A program made the translations under genes and the position numbers. The notes below the pieces were generated by a model that was given only the letters and a program-made list of their open reading frames with translations, did no database searches and was not told where the DNA came from. A DNA stretch of 64,000 nt, taken from contig CAVXFH010000002.1 in the NCBI GenBank assembly GCA_963761035.1, positions 1,488,001-1,552,000 of the forward strand, read 5' to 3'. This document shows, piece after piece, positions 24,001 to 33,265 of this stretch (within the stretch, counting starts at the first letter, position 1; every line of letters begins with the position of its first letter). The stretch is from JARRQJ01 sp963761035 (GTDB lineage: Bacteria > Pseudomonadota > Gammaproteobacteria > DRLM01).

Positions 24001-25833
24001 ATGATCGAGCACAACATGGTCATTCTGGCGGTGATCGTCGTTATCGGCATAGCCTGTCAATGGCTCGCCTGGTGGACCAGGCTGCCGGCGATTTTGTATT
24101 TGTTGTTGTCAGGATTATTTCTTGGACCGGTGACGGGCTTCATCCAACCCGATAGGCTGTTCGGCCAGCTGTTGTTTCCCATGGTATCGCTGGGCGTGGC
24201 GCTCATTCTTTTCGAGGGCAGCCTGACTTTGCGTCTCAGCGAGATCAAGGGCCAGGCCGGCGTGGTGCGCAATCTGGTGACCTATGGCGCGGTATTGAAC
24301 GCCGCGATCATCGCCGCCGCCACCCATTTTATCGTGGGCTTTTCCTGGGAGCTGGCCTTGTTGTTCGGCGCCTTGGTGTCGGTGACGGGTCCTACGGTAA
24401 TCATCCCCATGCTGCGTACCGTGCGCCCTATCGCCAGTCTCGCCAATATCCTGAGGTGGGAGGGGATCATCATCGATCCCTTGGGGGCCTTGATGGCGGT
24501 GTTGGTGTTCCAGTTCATCCTGTCGGGCAAGGATCATCAGGCGCTCATGGTGTTCGGCAAGATGATTTTAGTTGGCGGCCTGTCCGGCGCGGCCGCCGCT
24601 TATGGCTTGGCGACTTTGCTGCGTCGCCACTTTATTCCCGAGTATCTGCATAACGTTGTCACCTTGGCCTTGGTAGTGGGGGTGTTCACCCTCGCCAACA
24701 CCTTGCAGCATGAATCCGGTCTTCTCTCCGTGACCGTGATGGGGATGATGCTGGGGAATATGAAAAACGTCCCCATAGAGGATATCCTTGATTTCAAGGA
24801 GAGCCTGAGCGTCCTGCTGATCTCTTTGTTGTTTATTGTGTTGGCGGCGCGGGTGAATTTTTCGCTGTTTATCCAGGTGGGCTGGGGCGCGCCGGTGCTG
24901 TTCCTGGTGATCTTGTTCATTGCGCGGCCGGCGATGGTGCTGGCTTCCGCCCTGGGATCGAAACTCAATTGGCGGGAGATGGCGCTGCTCAGTTGGATTG
25001 CGCCGCGCGGTATCGTGGCGGCGGCGGTGTCGGCGGTGTTCGCCCTGCGTTTGGATGAACTGGGCTACGAGGAGGCCAATCTCCTGGTGCCGCTCACCTT
25101 TATGGTAATCATCGGTAGCGTCGTGCTGCAAAGCGCCACGGCGCGGCCGTTGGCGAATTACTTGGGAGTATCGGAACCCGAGCCGTTGGGAGTGTTGATC
25201 GTCGGAGCCAATAGCGTATCGCGGGTTATCGCCAAGGCATTGACCGAAAAGGGATTCCGCGTGGTGATCGCGGATACCAGTTGGGACGACATCCGCGCCG
25301 CACGCATGGAGGGTATCGCCACTTATTACGGCAACGTAGTTTCGGAACATGCCGACCGCCATCTCGATTTGGTCGGTGTGGGACGATTGTTTGCCATGTC
25401 GCGCAGCTCGGCGCTCAATGCCTTGGCCTGTACCCGTTACAAGAACGAGTTCGGCGCCAATAATGTATATAGCCTGCAGAACTCGGAGGAAAAGGGGGCC
25501 TCGGAAAAGAAGATTATCGCCACCCACTACGCGGGTCAGCGCCTGTTCGGGGAGGGCGTCACCAATGCCATGTTGGCGAGCCTGGTCAGCAAGGGCGCGG
25601 AGATTCGCGGTACGCAACTGTCGGAGGAATTCGATTACGCCACGTATAAGGACAAATACGGCAAGGGGATCATACCGTTGTTCGCCCTGGACGAACGGGA
25701 GCGGTTGCGGGTCTTCACCGCGGACAGCAAACTCGAACCCATCCCCGGCTGGACCGTGGTCAGCCTGCTTCCCGCCGTTTCCAAGGAACAGCCACTTAGC
25801 GATCTCAATGCATCCGCTACCTCACCTGTTTAG
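24001..25833 (+). CDS. CPA1-type cation:proton antiporter with C-terminal RCK domain
   Basis: A 610-residue protein. Residues about 5-400 contain roughly 12 membrane helices with the antiporter core segments LFGALVSVTGPTVIIPML and ILRWEGIIIDPLGA, where the acidic residues in the sixth helix region are expected to carry protons and cation. Residues about 405-560 form a Rossmann-like RCK/TrkA-N domain (LGVLIVGANSVSRVIAKALT) that probably binds a nucleotide and gates transport. It exchanges Na+ or K+ for H+ across the inner membrane; the preferred ion cannot be read from sequence. It stands alone, with about 150 non-coding bases upstream. Confidence 0.92.
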   Translation: MIEHNMVILAVIVVIGIACQWLAWWTRLPAILYLLLSGLFLGPVTGFIQPDRLFGQLLFPMVSLGVALILFEGSLTLRLSEIKGQAGVVRNLVTYGAVLNAAIIAAATHFIVGFSWELALLFGALVSVTGPTVIIPMLRTVRPIASLANILRWEGIIIDPLGALMAVLVFQFILSGKDHQALMVFGKMILVGGLSGAAAAYGLATLLRRHFIPEYLHNVVTLALVVGVFTLANTLQHESGLLSVTVMGMMLGNMKNVPIEDILDFKESLSVLLISLLFIVLAARVNFSLFIQVGWGAPVLFLVILFIARPAMVLASALGSKLNWREMALLSWIAPRGIVAAAVSAVFALRLDELGYEEANLLVPLTFMVIIGSVVLQSATARPLANYLGVSEPEPLGVLIVGANSVSRVIAKALTEKGFRVVIADTSWDDIRAARMEGIATYYGNVVSEHADRHLDLVGVGRLFAMSRSSALNALACTRYKNEFGANNVYSLQNSEEKGASEKKIIATHYAGQRLFGEGVTNAMLASLVSKGAEIRGTQLSEEFDYATYKDKYGKGIIPLFALDERERLRVFTADSKLEPIPGWTVVSLLPAVSKEQPLSDLNASATSPV

Positions 25834-25930
25834 CGAGATGGGCAATGAAGCTTAATAGGCAGCGCCGGAGAAGTGGAGATTGCGCTAGCGGACTTCACCG
25901 ACTCGGCGTTGCCGGCAAGGACTTGCTAAC

Positions 25931-27148
25931 ATGGCGGACGTTTCAGCAATGATTTCCAAATCCGCCGCAATGAAATCCGTTTTTTTGTCATTACCGCGCA
26001 CCGTGGTGGTCTTGGGCGGTGTGTCATTTTTTAATGATGCCGCCAGCGACATGCTGGCGCCGCTGCTGCCCTTATTCCTTACCGCCACCTTGGGCGCCGG
26101 CCCGGCGGTGGTGGGATTGATCGAAGGAGTGGCGGAGGCCACCGCCAGCATTCTTAAACTGGTTGCAGGCTGGTTGGCGGATCGCGGTTGGAATTCCAAG
26201 GGCTTGGTGGTGGGAGGCTACGGTCTTTCCAACGCAGCGCGGCCCTTGATCGGCTTCGCCTTCGGCTGGGCCGCGGTTTTGATCCTGCGTTTCCTCGATC
26301 GGGCTGGCAAGGGCCTGCGCACCGCGCCCCGCGACGCCATGATCGCCACCTCGGTGTCACCCGCCATTCGCGGTCGAGCCTTTGGATTTCACCGCGCCCT
26401 GGATCACAGCGGCGCCGTGCTCGGACCCTTGATGGCCTTCGCTTTATTGGAGACCGGCGTGCCGTTGCGCGACGTATTTTTTGCCTCCGTCATTCCTGGG
26501 TTATTAGTGATGATGTTGTTGATTTTCGGCCTGCCCGCCACCACGGCACCCAGCGTTACGGCGAGTGCGCCGCGCTTTGCATGGCGCGAATTGGACAGCC
26601 GCCTGAAGGGTTTGATCATTGCCGCCGCCGCCTTGGCCTTGGCCGCCGTGCCGGATGCCTTTCTGGTGTTGTGGATGCAGGCCCACGGCTTTGCAATCGC
26701 GTGGGTGCCGTTGCTGTGGGCGGCCATGCATGCGGTCAAAATGTTGGTCGTCATGCCTTTCGGCATGTTGTCCGATCGTATTGCGCGCCTGACGGTGGTG
26801 ATCGGCGGTTGGAGTGCGCGGGTGGCGCTGTTGGTGTTTCTGGCCGTGTTGGGAGACGGGCTCCGGTCGGCGTGGATTTTGTTGCTGGTCTATGCGGCGG
26901 CGGTCGCTTCCACCGAAGGCGCGGAACGGGCCTTGATCGGCGACGTGGCGCCGGTGGAGAGTAAGGCCACCGCATTTGGGGCTTACTATATGCTGAGCGG
27001 ACTGTGTGCTTTGCCGGGGGCGCTGGTGTTTGGCGCTCTGTGGCAGCTCGCGGGGATGACCACGGCCTTCCTGGTGGCGGCGGTACTCACGACCGTTTCC
27101 GCCGCGGCCTTGGCGGTGATGGTTCGCCGCGGGCTAGCGCTTCATTAA
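25931..27148 (+). CDS. MFS transporter
   Basis: A 405-residue major facilitator protein with about 12 membrane helices in two halves. The loop-2 signature appears as GWLADRGWNSKGLVVGGYG, and RFLDRAGKGLRTAPRDAMIA is a distinctive conserved loop of a proteobacterial MFS subgroup of unknown substrate. ATG 25931 begins a 19-residue lead before the first helix; ATG 25973 (MKSVFLS) is an alternative. It converges on gatB with 36 bases between stops. Confidence 0.88.
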   Translation: MADVSAMISKSAAMKSVFLSLPRTVVVLGGVSFFNDAASDMLAPLLPLFLTATLGAGPAVVGLIEGVAEATASILKLVAGWLADRGWNSKGLVVGGYGLSNAARPLIGFAFGWAAVLILRFLDRAGKGLRTAPRDAMIATSVSPAIRGRAFGFHRALDHSGAVLGPLMAFALLETGVPLRDVFFASVIPGLLVMMLLIFGLPATTAPSVTASAPRFAWRELDSRLKGLIIAAAALALAAVPDAFLVLWMQAHGFAIAWVPLLWAAMHAVKMLVVMPFGMLSDRIARLTVVIGGWSARVALLVFLAVLGDGLRSAWILLLVYAAAVASTEGAERALIGDVAPVESKATAFGAYYMLSGLCALPGALVFGALWQLAGMTTAFLVAAVLTTVSAAALAVMVRRGLALH

Positions 27149-27184
27149 TGCGAAGCATGCCGCAAACCTTTACCGGAGCAATTC

Positions 27185-28621
27185 TTAGCCGTTCAATTTC
27201 TTTTTCAGCATATCATTCAGTTGTTGCGGGTTGGCCTTGCCCTGACTGGCCTTCATGACTTGCCCGACGAAGAAGCCGAACAATTTATCCTTGCCGGCGC
27301 GATAGTCCGCCAGGTGTTGCGGATTATTGGCAAGCACTTCGTCTATGACCATTTCGATGGCGCCGCTGTCGGTGACTTGTTTCAGCCCGTGTTTCTCGAT
27401 GATGGTGTCGGCGTCGCCTGCACCGTTCCACATGGCCTCGAACACCTGCTTGGCGATCTTGCCGGAGATAGTGTTGTCGGCGATGCGTTGCAGCATGCCG
27501 CCCAGCATGACGGCGCTCACCGAACTCTCGGTGATATCCATACCGTCCTTGTTCAAAGCGCCGAGCAAATCCCCCATCACCCAGTTGGCGGCGAGCTTGG
27601 GTTCGCCGCCGGAAGCCTTGACCACCGCCTCGTAATAATCCGCCAGCTCGCGGCTGGCGGTGAGCACGCTCGCGTCATAAAGCGGCAGACCGTACTCATG
27701 GTTGAAACGCTCGCGTTTCTCGTCGGGCAGTTCCGGCAGAGTGGTGCGCACCGTCTCGACGAAGGCGGTGTCGATCTCCAAGGGGAGCAGATCGGGATCG
27801 GGGAAATAACGGTAGTCGAAGGCCTCTTCCTTGGAACGCAGCGCGCGCGTCTCGTCTTTGTTGGCGTCATAGAGCCGCGTCTCCTGCGCCACCCGGCCGC
27901 CGGATTCCAGGATCTCGATTTGACGCTCGACCTCGAAGTTGATGGCGCGCTCCACGAAGCGGAAGGAGTTGAGATTTTTGACCTCGCAGCGTGTGCCGTA
28001 GCGGTGCTCGCCCTTGTGGCGCACCGAGACGTTGGCGTCGCAGCGGAACGACCCCTCCTGCATATTGCCGTCGCAAATCTCGAGATAGGTGACCAGAGTA
28101 TGAATCTTCTTCATGTACGCCACCGCCTCTTTGGCGGAGCGCATATCGGGTTCGGAGACGATCTCCAATAGCGGCGTGCCGGCACGGTTGAGGTCGATGC
28201 CGGTCAGATCCTGAAAGTCTTCGTGCAGGGATTTGCCGGCGTCTTCTTCCAAGTGGGCGCGAGTGACGCCGATGGTCTTGGTCTCGCCGTTTTCCAACTC
28301 GATCTGAACTTGGCCGTGTTGCACCACCGGCAGTTCGTATTGGCTGATCTGATAGCCCTTGGGCAGATCGGGATAGAAATAATTCTTGCGCGCGAACACC
28401 GAACGCGGCGCCACCGTAGCCTTTACGGCGAGGCCGAACTTGGCCGCCATGCGCACGGCTTCCCCGTTCAATACCGGCAATACGCCGGGCAGGCCGAGAT
28501 CTACGGCACAGGCCTGAGTATTGGGCGCCGCGCCATAAGCGGTGGAGGCGCCGGAGAATATCTTGCTCCGGGTGGCGAGCTGCGCATGGATCTCAAGACC
28601 GATGACCGTTTCCCATTCCAT
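27185..28621 (-). CDS. gatB: Asp-tRNA(Asn)/Glu-tRNA(Gln) amidotransferase subunit B
   Basis: A 478-residue GatB. The N-terminal catalytic cradle starts MEWETVIGLEIHAQL and includes YPDLPKGYQISQYELP, THLEEDAGK-type sequence (RAHLEEDAGKSLHE) and EPDMRSAKEA. The C-terminal GatB/YqeY tail ends VGQVMKASQGKANPQQLN. It phosphorylates and amidates misacylated tRNA together with GatC and GatA, encoded just upstream. ATG 28621 is the family start; a slightly longer frame exists upstream. The 112-base gap before it contains an inverted repeat, unusual inside this operon. Confidence 0.97.
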   Translation of the reverse strand: MEWETVIGLEIHAQLATRSKIFSGASTAYGAAPNTQACAVDLGLPGVLPVLNGEAVRMAAKFGLAVKATVAPRSVFARKNYFYPDLPKGYQISQYELPVVQHGQVQIELENGETKTIGVTRAHLEEDAGKSLHEDFQDLTGIDLNRAGTPLLEIVSEPDMRSAKEAVAYMKKIHTLVTYLEICDGNMQEGSFRCDANVSVRHKGEHRYGTRCEVKNLNSFRFVERAINFEVERQIEILESGGRVAQETRLYDANKDETRALRSKEEAFDYRYFPDPDLLPLEIDTAFVETVRTTLPELPDEKRERFNHEYGLPLYDASVLTASRELADYYEAVVKASGGEPKLAANWVMGDLLGALNKDGMDITESSVSAVMLGGMLQRIADNTISGKIAKQVFEAMWNGAGDADTIIEKHGLKQVTDSGAIEMVIDEVLANNPQHLADYRAGKDKLFGFFVGQVMKASQGKANPQQLNDMLKKKLNG

Positions 28622-28642
28622 TGTTAACTCCAGAACAAAGCG

Positions 28643-28722
28643 CAAAGAGGAAAGAGCAAAGTTGAAGACGATTGAGCAAAAGACTGGCGATGGCCGCTTT
28701 CATCTTTGCTCTTTACTCTTTT
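28643..28722. repeat. Imperfect 24-bp inverted repeat between gatA and gatB
   Basis: Arms 28643-28666 and 28699-28722 are complementary apart from about three mismatches, with core AAAGAGCAAAG against CTTTGCTCTTT, and enclose 32 bases. One strand of each arm is almost pure purine. On the minus-strand gat transcript it would form a long hairpin between gatA and gatB. Confidence 0.7.
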
Positions 28723-28733
28723 ATCTGCCTTTT

Positions 28734-30188
28734 TCATTCAAATCCTTCCGGACAACGCGCGTGCCAGTCGGTGGCCTGTTGGTAACGATGGGCGATGTTG
28801 AGCAGCCGAGCCTCGGCGAAATGATTGCCGATGAGCTGCAAACCGACCGGGCGTTTGCCCACGAAACCCGCCGGGATCGACACACCGGGCAACCCCGCCA
28901 GGTTGACGGCGATAGTATAGATGTCCGACAGATACATGGTGACCGGGTCGTCGACCTTTTCGCCGAGATCGAAGGCCACGGTGGGCGAGGCCGGTCCCAT
29001 GATCACATCCACGTCTTTAAACGCCAGTCTGAAGTCTTCGCCGATGAGTTGCCGCAGTTGCTGCGCCTTGAGGTAATAGGCGTCGTAATAGCCCGCGGAC
29101 AACACATAGGTGCCGACCATGATGCGGCGTTTGACCTCGGCGCCGAAACCCTCGCCCCGCGAGCGCTTGTACATATCTATAAGGTCCCGGGGGTCGGCGC
29201 AACGATGGCCGAAGCGCACGCCGTCGTAGCGCGCCAGGTTGGAGGAAGCCTCCGCCGGCGCCACCACATAATAGGTAGGCACGGCCAGCGCGGTATTGGG
29301 CAGTGAAATCTCCACCGCCTCCGCGCCCATGTTGCGGAATTCCCGAACGGCCGCCGCGATGATCTTGGCCACCTCGCCGTTTAAACCCTCGCCGAAATAT
29401 TCCTTGGGCAGGCCGATCTTGAGTCCGGCGATGGAATCCTTGAGGGTGGCGGCATAATCGGGTACCGGCTCTTCCATGCTGGTGGAATCGCGGGAATCGA
29501 AGCCAGCCATGGCGCCGAGCAATAAGGCGCAGTCTTCCGCGGTTCGCGCCATGGGGCCGCCTTGATCCAAACTGGAGGCGAAGGCGATCATGCCGTAGCG
29601 CGACACCCGCCCGTAGGTGGGTTTGATGCCGGTGATGCCGCATAATGCCGCCGGTTGGCGGATGGATCCGCCGGTGTCGGTGCCGCTGGCGCCCGGCGCC
29701 AGCCGCGCCGCCACCGCCGCCGCCGAGCCGCCCGAGGAACCGCCCGGCACCGCCGCCGTGTCCCAGGGATTATGTACCGGTCCATAGTGGCTGGTCTCGT
29801 TGGATGAACCCATGGCGAATTCATCCATATTGGTCTTCCCCAACATCACGGTGCCCGCCGCTTTGAGATTGACCACGCAGCTGGCGTCGTAGGGGGCGAT
29901 GAAGTTGTTCAACATTTTGGAACCGCAGGTAGTTTTTACCCCTTGGGTGCAGAAAATATCCTTGTGGGCAAAGGGGATGCCGGTGAGAGGGCCGGCCTCG
30001 CCTTGTTGAAGACGGCGATCGGCCTGTGCGGCGGCGTCCAGCGCCTGCTCTTCGGTTACCGTGATGAAGCTGTTGAGCCGGCCGTCCAGCTGGCGGATCC
30101 GGTCCAGGAAATGGCGGGTCAACTCTGTGCTGGAGTATTCCTTATTACGCAGACCTTGAGCGAGTTCGACGATGGTTCGATTATGCAT
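28734..30188 (-). CDS. gatA: Asp-tRNA(Asn)/Glu-tRNA(Gln) amidotransferase subunit A
   Basis: A 484-residue amidase-signature enzyme of GatA length. The Ser-cisSer-Lys triad region is visible: FAHKDIFC supplies the catalytic Lys, PGGSSGGSAAAVAA the cis-Ser, and GTDTGGSIRQPAALCG the nucleophile Ser. It hydrolyses glutamine to supply ammonia that is channelled to GatB. Its start lies 42 bases downstream of the gatC stop, giving the operon order gatC-gatA-gatB. Presence of the operon implies that Asn-tRNA and/or Gln-tRNA are made by transamidation in this organism. Confidence 0.98.
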   Translation of the reverse strand: MHNRTIVELAQGLRNKEYSSTELTRHFLDRIRQLDGRLNSFITVTEEQALDAAAQADRRLQQGEAGPLTGIPFAHKDIFCTQGVKTTCGSKMLNNFIAPYDASCVVNLKAAGTVMLGKTNMDEFAMGSSNETSHYGPVHNPWDTAAVPGGSSGGSAAAVAARLAPGASGTDTGGSIRQPAALCGITGIKPTYGRVSRYGMIAFASSLDQGGPMARTAEDCALLLGAMAGFDSRDSTSMEEPVPDYAATLKDSIAGLKIGLPKEYFGEGLNGEVAKIIAAAVREFRNMGAEAVEISLPNTALAVPTYYVVAPAEASSNLARYDGVRFGHRCADPRDLIDMYKRSRGEGFGAEVKRRIMVGTYVLSAGYYDAYYLKAQQLRQLIGEDFRLAFKDVDVIMGPASPTVAFDLGEKVDDPVTMYLSDIYTIAVNLAGLPGVSIPAGFVGKRPVGLQLIGNHFAEARLLNIAHRYQQATDWHARCPEGFE

Positions 30189-30230
30189 TGCGCAACTATC
30201 CTAAAAACTCGATTAAAGTGCGAGGCCGCA

Positions 30231-30518
30231 TCACTCGATAACCTTGGGCACCAGATACAAGCCCGCTTCCACTTGGGGTGCGATGGATTGGAACTGCTCC
30301 CGCTGGTCGGTCTCGGAGATTTCGTCGGCGCGCAGGCGTTGCCTGGCCTCCATGGGGTGCGCCATGGGAACCACGGTGCGGGTGTCCACACCGCTCATCT
30401 GTTCCACCATCTGGAGGATATTGGATAATTCGCGTACATAACGCGGAATATCTTCCTCGGTAACGGCCAGTCGCGCTAAATGGGCGATTTTTTCGATGTC
30501 GGAACGTTGTAGACTCAT
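30231..30518 (-). CDS. gatC: Asp-tRNA(Asn)/Glu-tRNA(Gln) amidotransferase subunit C
   Basis: A 95-residue GatC: MSLQRSDIEKIAHLARLAV, then LSNILQMVEQMSGVDT and LRADEISETDQ. It is the belt-like subunit stabilising the GatA-GatB interface. ATG 30518 is chosen as the family start; another in-frame ATG six codons upstream is not needed. It is the first gene of gatCAB and diverges from mreB across about 170 bases, the same arrangement as in many beta- and gammaproteobacteria. Confidence 0.96.
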   Translation of the reverse strand: MSLQRSDIEKIAHLARLAVTEEDIPRYVRELSNILQMVEQMSGVDTRTVVPMAHPMEARQRLRADEISETDQREQFQSIAPQVEAGLYLVPKVIE

Positions 30519-30690
30519 GGGATAGAGTGACTCCATGGCTATTCAAAAGAGCGCAACTTATCACACTTGGCAGCTTGCCCCAAACCCCCGCGGGTTGTTA
30601 AATTACACGCGGCCGCAGTATATGCCCCTTGATTGGCAAAGGGCAGGGAAGCCTAATCACCAATTTCTTGCCACAGGATAACCCATCTTT

Positions 30691-31740
30691 ATGTTCTTCA
30701 AACGCTTCCGGGGATTATTTTCCAACGATCTGTCCATCGACCTGGGTACCGCGAATACGCTCATTTATGTTCGCGGTAAAGGTATCGTATTGAACGAACC
30801 GTCAGTAGTAGCGGTGCGCCAGGATCGCGGCCCGGGCGGACCCAAGGCCATCGCCGCCGTGGGCGCCGAGGCCAAGGCCATGATCGGCCGCACGCCCGGC
30901 AATATCACCGCGATTCGTCCGTTGAAGGACGGCGTGATTGCCGACTTCACCATCACCGAGAAGATGCTGCAGTTCTTCATCCATAAGGTGCATGAAACCC
31001 GTTTCTTCCATCCCAGTCCGCGCGTATTGATCTGCGTGCCCTGCGGGTCCACTCAGGTGGAACGGCGCGCCATCAAGGAATCCGCGGCGGGCGCCGGCGC
31101 GCGCGAAGTATATCTTATCGAAGAACCCATGGCAGCGGCCATCGGCGCCGGCATGCCGGTGAGCGAGGCGCGCGGTTCCATGGTGTTGGATATCGGCGGC
31201 GGCACCACCGAAGTGGCGATCATTTCGTTGAATGGCATCGTGTATTCCGCCTCGGTGCGTATCGGCGGCGACGGTTTCGACGAGGCCATCATCAACTATG
31301 TGCGGCGCAATTACGGTACCCTGATAGGCGAATCTACGGCGGAGAAGATCAAACATGAGATCGGTTCCGCCTATCCCGCCAAAGAGGTGCGCGAATTGGA
31401 AGTAAAGGGCCGCAATCTCTCCGAGGGCGTGCCGCGCAGTTTTAAGCTGAACAGCAATGAAATCCTGGAGGCGTTGCAGGATCCGCTGTCCGGTATCGTC
31501 GGCGCGGTGAAGACCGCGCTGGAACAGACGCCGCCGGATCTCGGCGCCGATATCGCCGAGCGCGGAATGGTGTTGACCGGCGGCGGCGCCTTGCTGCGCG
31601 ACTTGGATCGCTTGTTGACCGAGGAGACCGGTTTGCCGGTGGTGGTGGCCGAAGATCCCCTCACCTGCGTGGCGCGCGGCGGCGGTAAGGCGCTGGAGAT
31701 GATCGACGAAGGCGGTGGCGACGTTTTTGTGGTTGACTAA
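30691..31740 (+). CDS. mreB: Rod shape-determining actin homologue MreB
   Basis: A 349-residue MreB. The N-terminus carries the amphipathic membrane-binding start MFFKRFRGLFSNDLSIDLGT with phosphate-1 motif DLGTANT. Phosphate-2 is LDIGGGTTEVA and the adenosine motif is VLTGGGALLRDLD. It forms membrane-associated ATP-dependent filaments that direct lateral wall synthesis with MreC, MreD, RodA and PBP2, all encoded directly downstream. It is the first gene of the wall cluster, facing away from gatC. Confidence 0.98.
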   Translation: MFFKRFRGLFSNDLSIDLGTANTLIYVRGKGIVLNEPSVVAVRQDRGPGGPKAIAAVGAEAKAMIGRTPGNITAIRPLKDGVIADFTITEKMLQFFIHKVHETRFFHPSPRVLICVPCGSTQVERRAIKESAAGAGAREVYLIEEPMAAAIGAGMPVSEARGSMVLDIGGGTTEVAIISLNGIVYSASVRIGGDGFDEAIINYVRRNYGTLIGESTAEKIKHEIGSAYPAKEVRELEVKGRNLSEGVPRSFKLNSNEILEALQDPLSGIVGAVKTALEQTPPDLGADIAERGMVLTGGGALLRDLDRLLTEETGLPVVVAEDPLTCVARGGGKALEMIDEGGGDVFVVD

Positions 31741-31852
31741 AAGGAGAGGCGGCTCTGAAGCATGGGACAAAGGGGCTGCCAATTTGCCGATGAGCGTGCC
31801 ATGGCGATAGGGGCGGCCATCGTGCCATGGGTAGCCTTCGGGGGAACGTTCC

Positions 31853-32764
31853 ATTAAACCGTTATTCATTCGCGGGCCGTCCGAGAATATCCGTCTATTG
31901 GTGTTCGTGATCGCGTCATTGGTACTGATGACCGTCGATCATCGCCAGCACCATTTGGAAAGCGTGCGAGCCGCGTTGTCTCTGGTGTTATCGCCGCTCC
32001 AGTATCTATTGACCGTGCCCATCGGCGCAGGCCATTGGTTGGGCGAGGCGATGACCAGTCGCGAGGCGTTGGAGGAACAAAACGCCGAACTGCGCTCCGC
32101 GCAGCTGTTGCAGAGCGCCCGTCTGCAAAAAATGGCGGCACTGGAGGCGGAGAATTCGCGCCTGAGGACTTTGTTGGATTCTTCATTCAAGGTCGGGGAA
32201 CACGTCCTGGTGGCGGAACTGCTGGAGGTGGATTTCGATCCATTTTCCCAGGATATTGTGATCAATAAAGGCAGCCAAAACGGCGTGGCAGCCGGTCAAC
32301 CCATCGTTGACGCCGATGGGGTGATGGGCCAAGTGGTCCATGTTGCCCCGTATACCAGCACCGCGATGTTGATCACCGATTCCAGCCACGCCATTCCCGT
32401 GGCGGATAACCGCAACGGTTTGCGCGCCATCGCCATGGGCACCGGTTCGGCGGATCATGTGGAAATCCCCAATCTGCCGCTCAATGCCGATATTAAAGAG
32501 GGCGATCTGCTGGTGACATCGGGTTTGGGGGGACGGTTTCCGCCGGGTTATCCGGTGGCGATCGTGGAGACGGTGAAACGCAACCCCGGGCAAGCCTTCT
32601 CCGAGGTGACGGCACGGCCTACAGCGCGTCTGGAACAGAGTCGCGAGGTGTTGTTGGTGCGGACGACGCCGACGGAAGAGAAGCTTGTCGCCTGCGACCC
32701 CGAGCAAGGACCCTGCCCGCCCGTTGCGGATCAAGCGCCGGCAAACACCGGCAAGGGGCGCTGA
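31853..32764 (+). CDS. mreC: Rod shape-determining protein MreC, apparent ATT start
   Basis: A 303-residue protein if started at ATT 31853. The reading (I/M)KPLFIRGPSENIRL then aligns directly with the start of E. coli MreC (MKPIFSRGPSLQIRL), followed by one membrane helix, a coiled coil (EEQNAELRSAQLL, ALEAENSRLRTLL) and the two beta-barrel region ending LVTSGLGGRFPPGYPVAIVE. The frame closes at a TAG at 31832-31834 and contains no ATG, GTG or TTG between that stop and the TTG at 31898, which would remove the conserved cytoplasmic tail. GGGGGA lies about 8 bases before the ATT. MreC links MreB to the periplasmic elongasome. It is separated from mreB by 112 bases. Confidence 0.92.
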   Translation: MKPLFIRGPSENIRLLVFVIASLVLMTVDHRQHHLESVRAALSLVLSPLQYLLTVPIGAGHWLGEAMTSREALEEQNAELRSAQLLQSARLQKMAALEAENSRLRTLLDSSFKVGEHVLVAELLEVDFDPFSQDIVINKGSQNGVAAGQPIVDADGVMGQVVHVAPYTSTAMLITDSSHAIPVADNRNGLRAIAMGTGSADHVEIPNLPLNADIKEGDLLVTSGLGGRFPPGYPVAIVETVKRNPGQAFSEVTARPTARLEQSREVLLVRTTPTEEKLVACDPEQGPCPPVADQAPANTGKGR

Positions 32765-32766
32765 TC

Positions 32767-33255
32767 ATGATACTGGCGGCGCGCCATAACGGTTGGGTCG
32801 TGGTTATCACCTTTGTCATAGCCCTATTGCTGGAAATCATGCCTCTGCCCGGGGCGGTCGCTATATTCCGCCCGGAATTTCCGGCGATGGTGTTGATCTA
32901 TTGGTGTTTGGCCCTGCCGCAACGTGTAGGTGTAGGTATCGGTTGGTCGGTGGGCCTGGTATTGGATGTGCTGCGCGGCGCCTTATTGGGGCAACATGCC
33001 CTGGGGTATGCGGTGATTTCCTATCTCGCCCTGAAACTTCATCGGCGGATCCGGGTCTTTCCTTTGTGGCAACAGGCATTGAGCGTCATGGTGTTTATTG
33101 CGATTCATCAACTGTTGGTTTTGTGGGTGTTGGGGATGATCGGCCGGTCGCAGGGCACGTTCAGTTACTGGCTGCCGAGTCTCTCCAGCGCCGTTTTATG
33201 GCCGTGGACGTTCGAAGGTCTGCGCGGCGTTCGCCGCCGTTTCCGCGTGACCTGA
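32767..33255 (+). CDS. mreD: Rod shape-determining protein MreD
   Basis: A 162-residue integral membrane protein with about five helices and the family sequences FRPEFPAMVLIYWCLALPQRVG and DVLRGALLGQHALGYAVISY. It is part of the MreBCD elongasome. It starts 2 bases after the mreC stop and is followed after 10 bases by the PBP2 gene. Confidence 0.95.
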   Translation: MILAARHNGWVVVITFVIALLLEIMPLPGAVAIFRPEFPAMVLIYWCLALPQRVGVGIGWSVGLVLDVLRGALLGQHALGYAVISYLALKLHRRIRVFPLWQQALSVMVFIAIHQLLVLWVLGMIGRSQGTFSYWLPSLSSAVLWPWTFEGLRGVRRRFRVT

Positions 33256-33265
33256 TCTTAGTTCC

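Noticed and set aside
23868..24050. Short minus-strand frame ending IPSFVGEHGNHGLISEEHQEKLS-like sequence (23868-24050)
   Set aside because: The last 20 or so residues look protein-like, but the frame begins inside the antiporter gene on the other strand and has no domain or ribosome site. Possibly a decayed gene end, not supportable.
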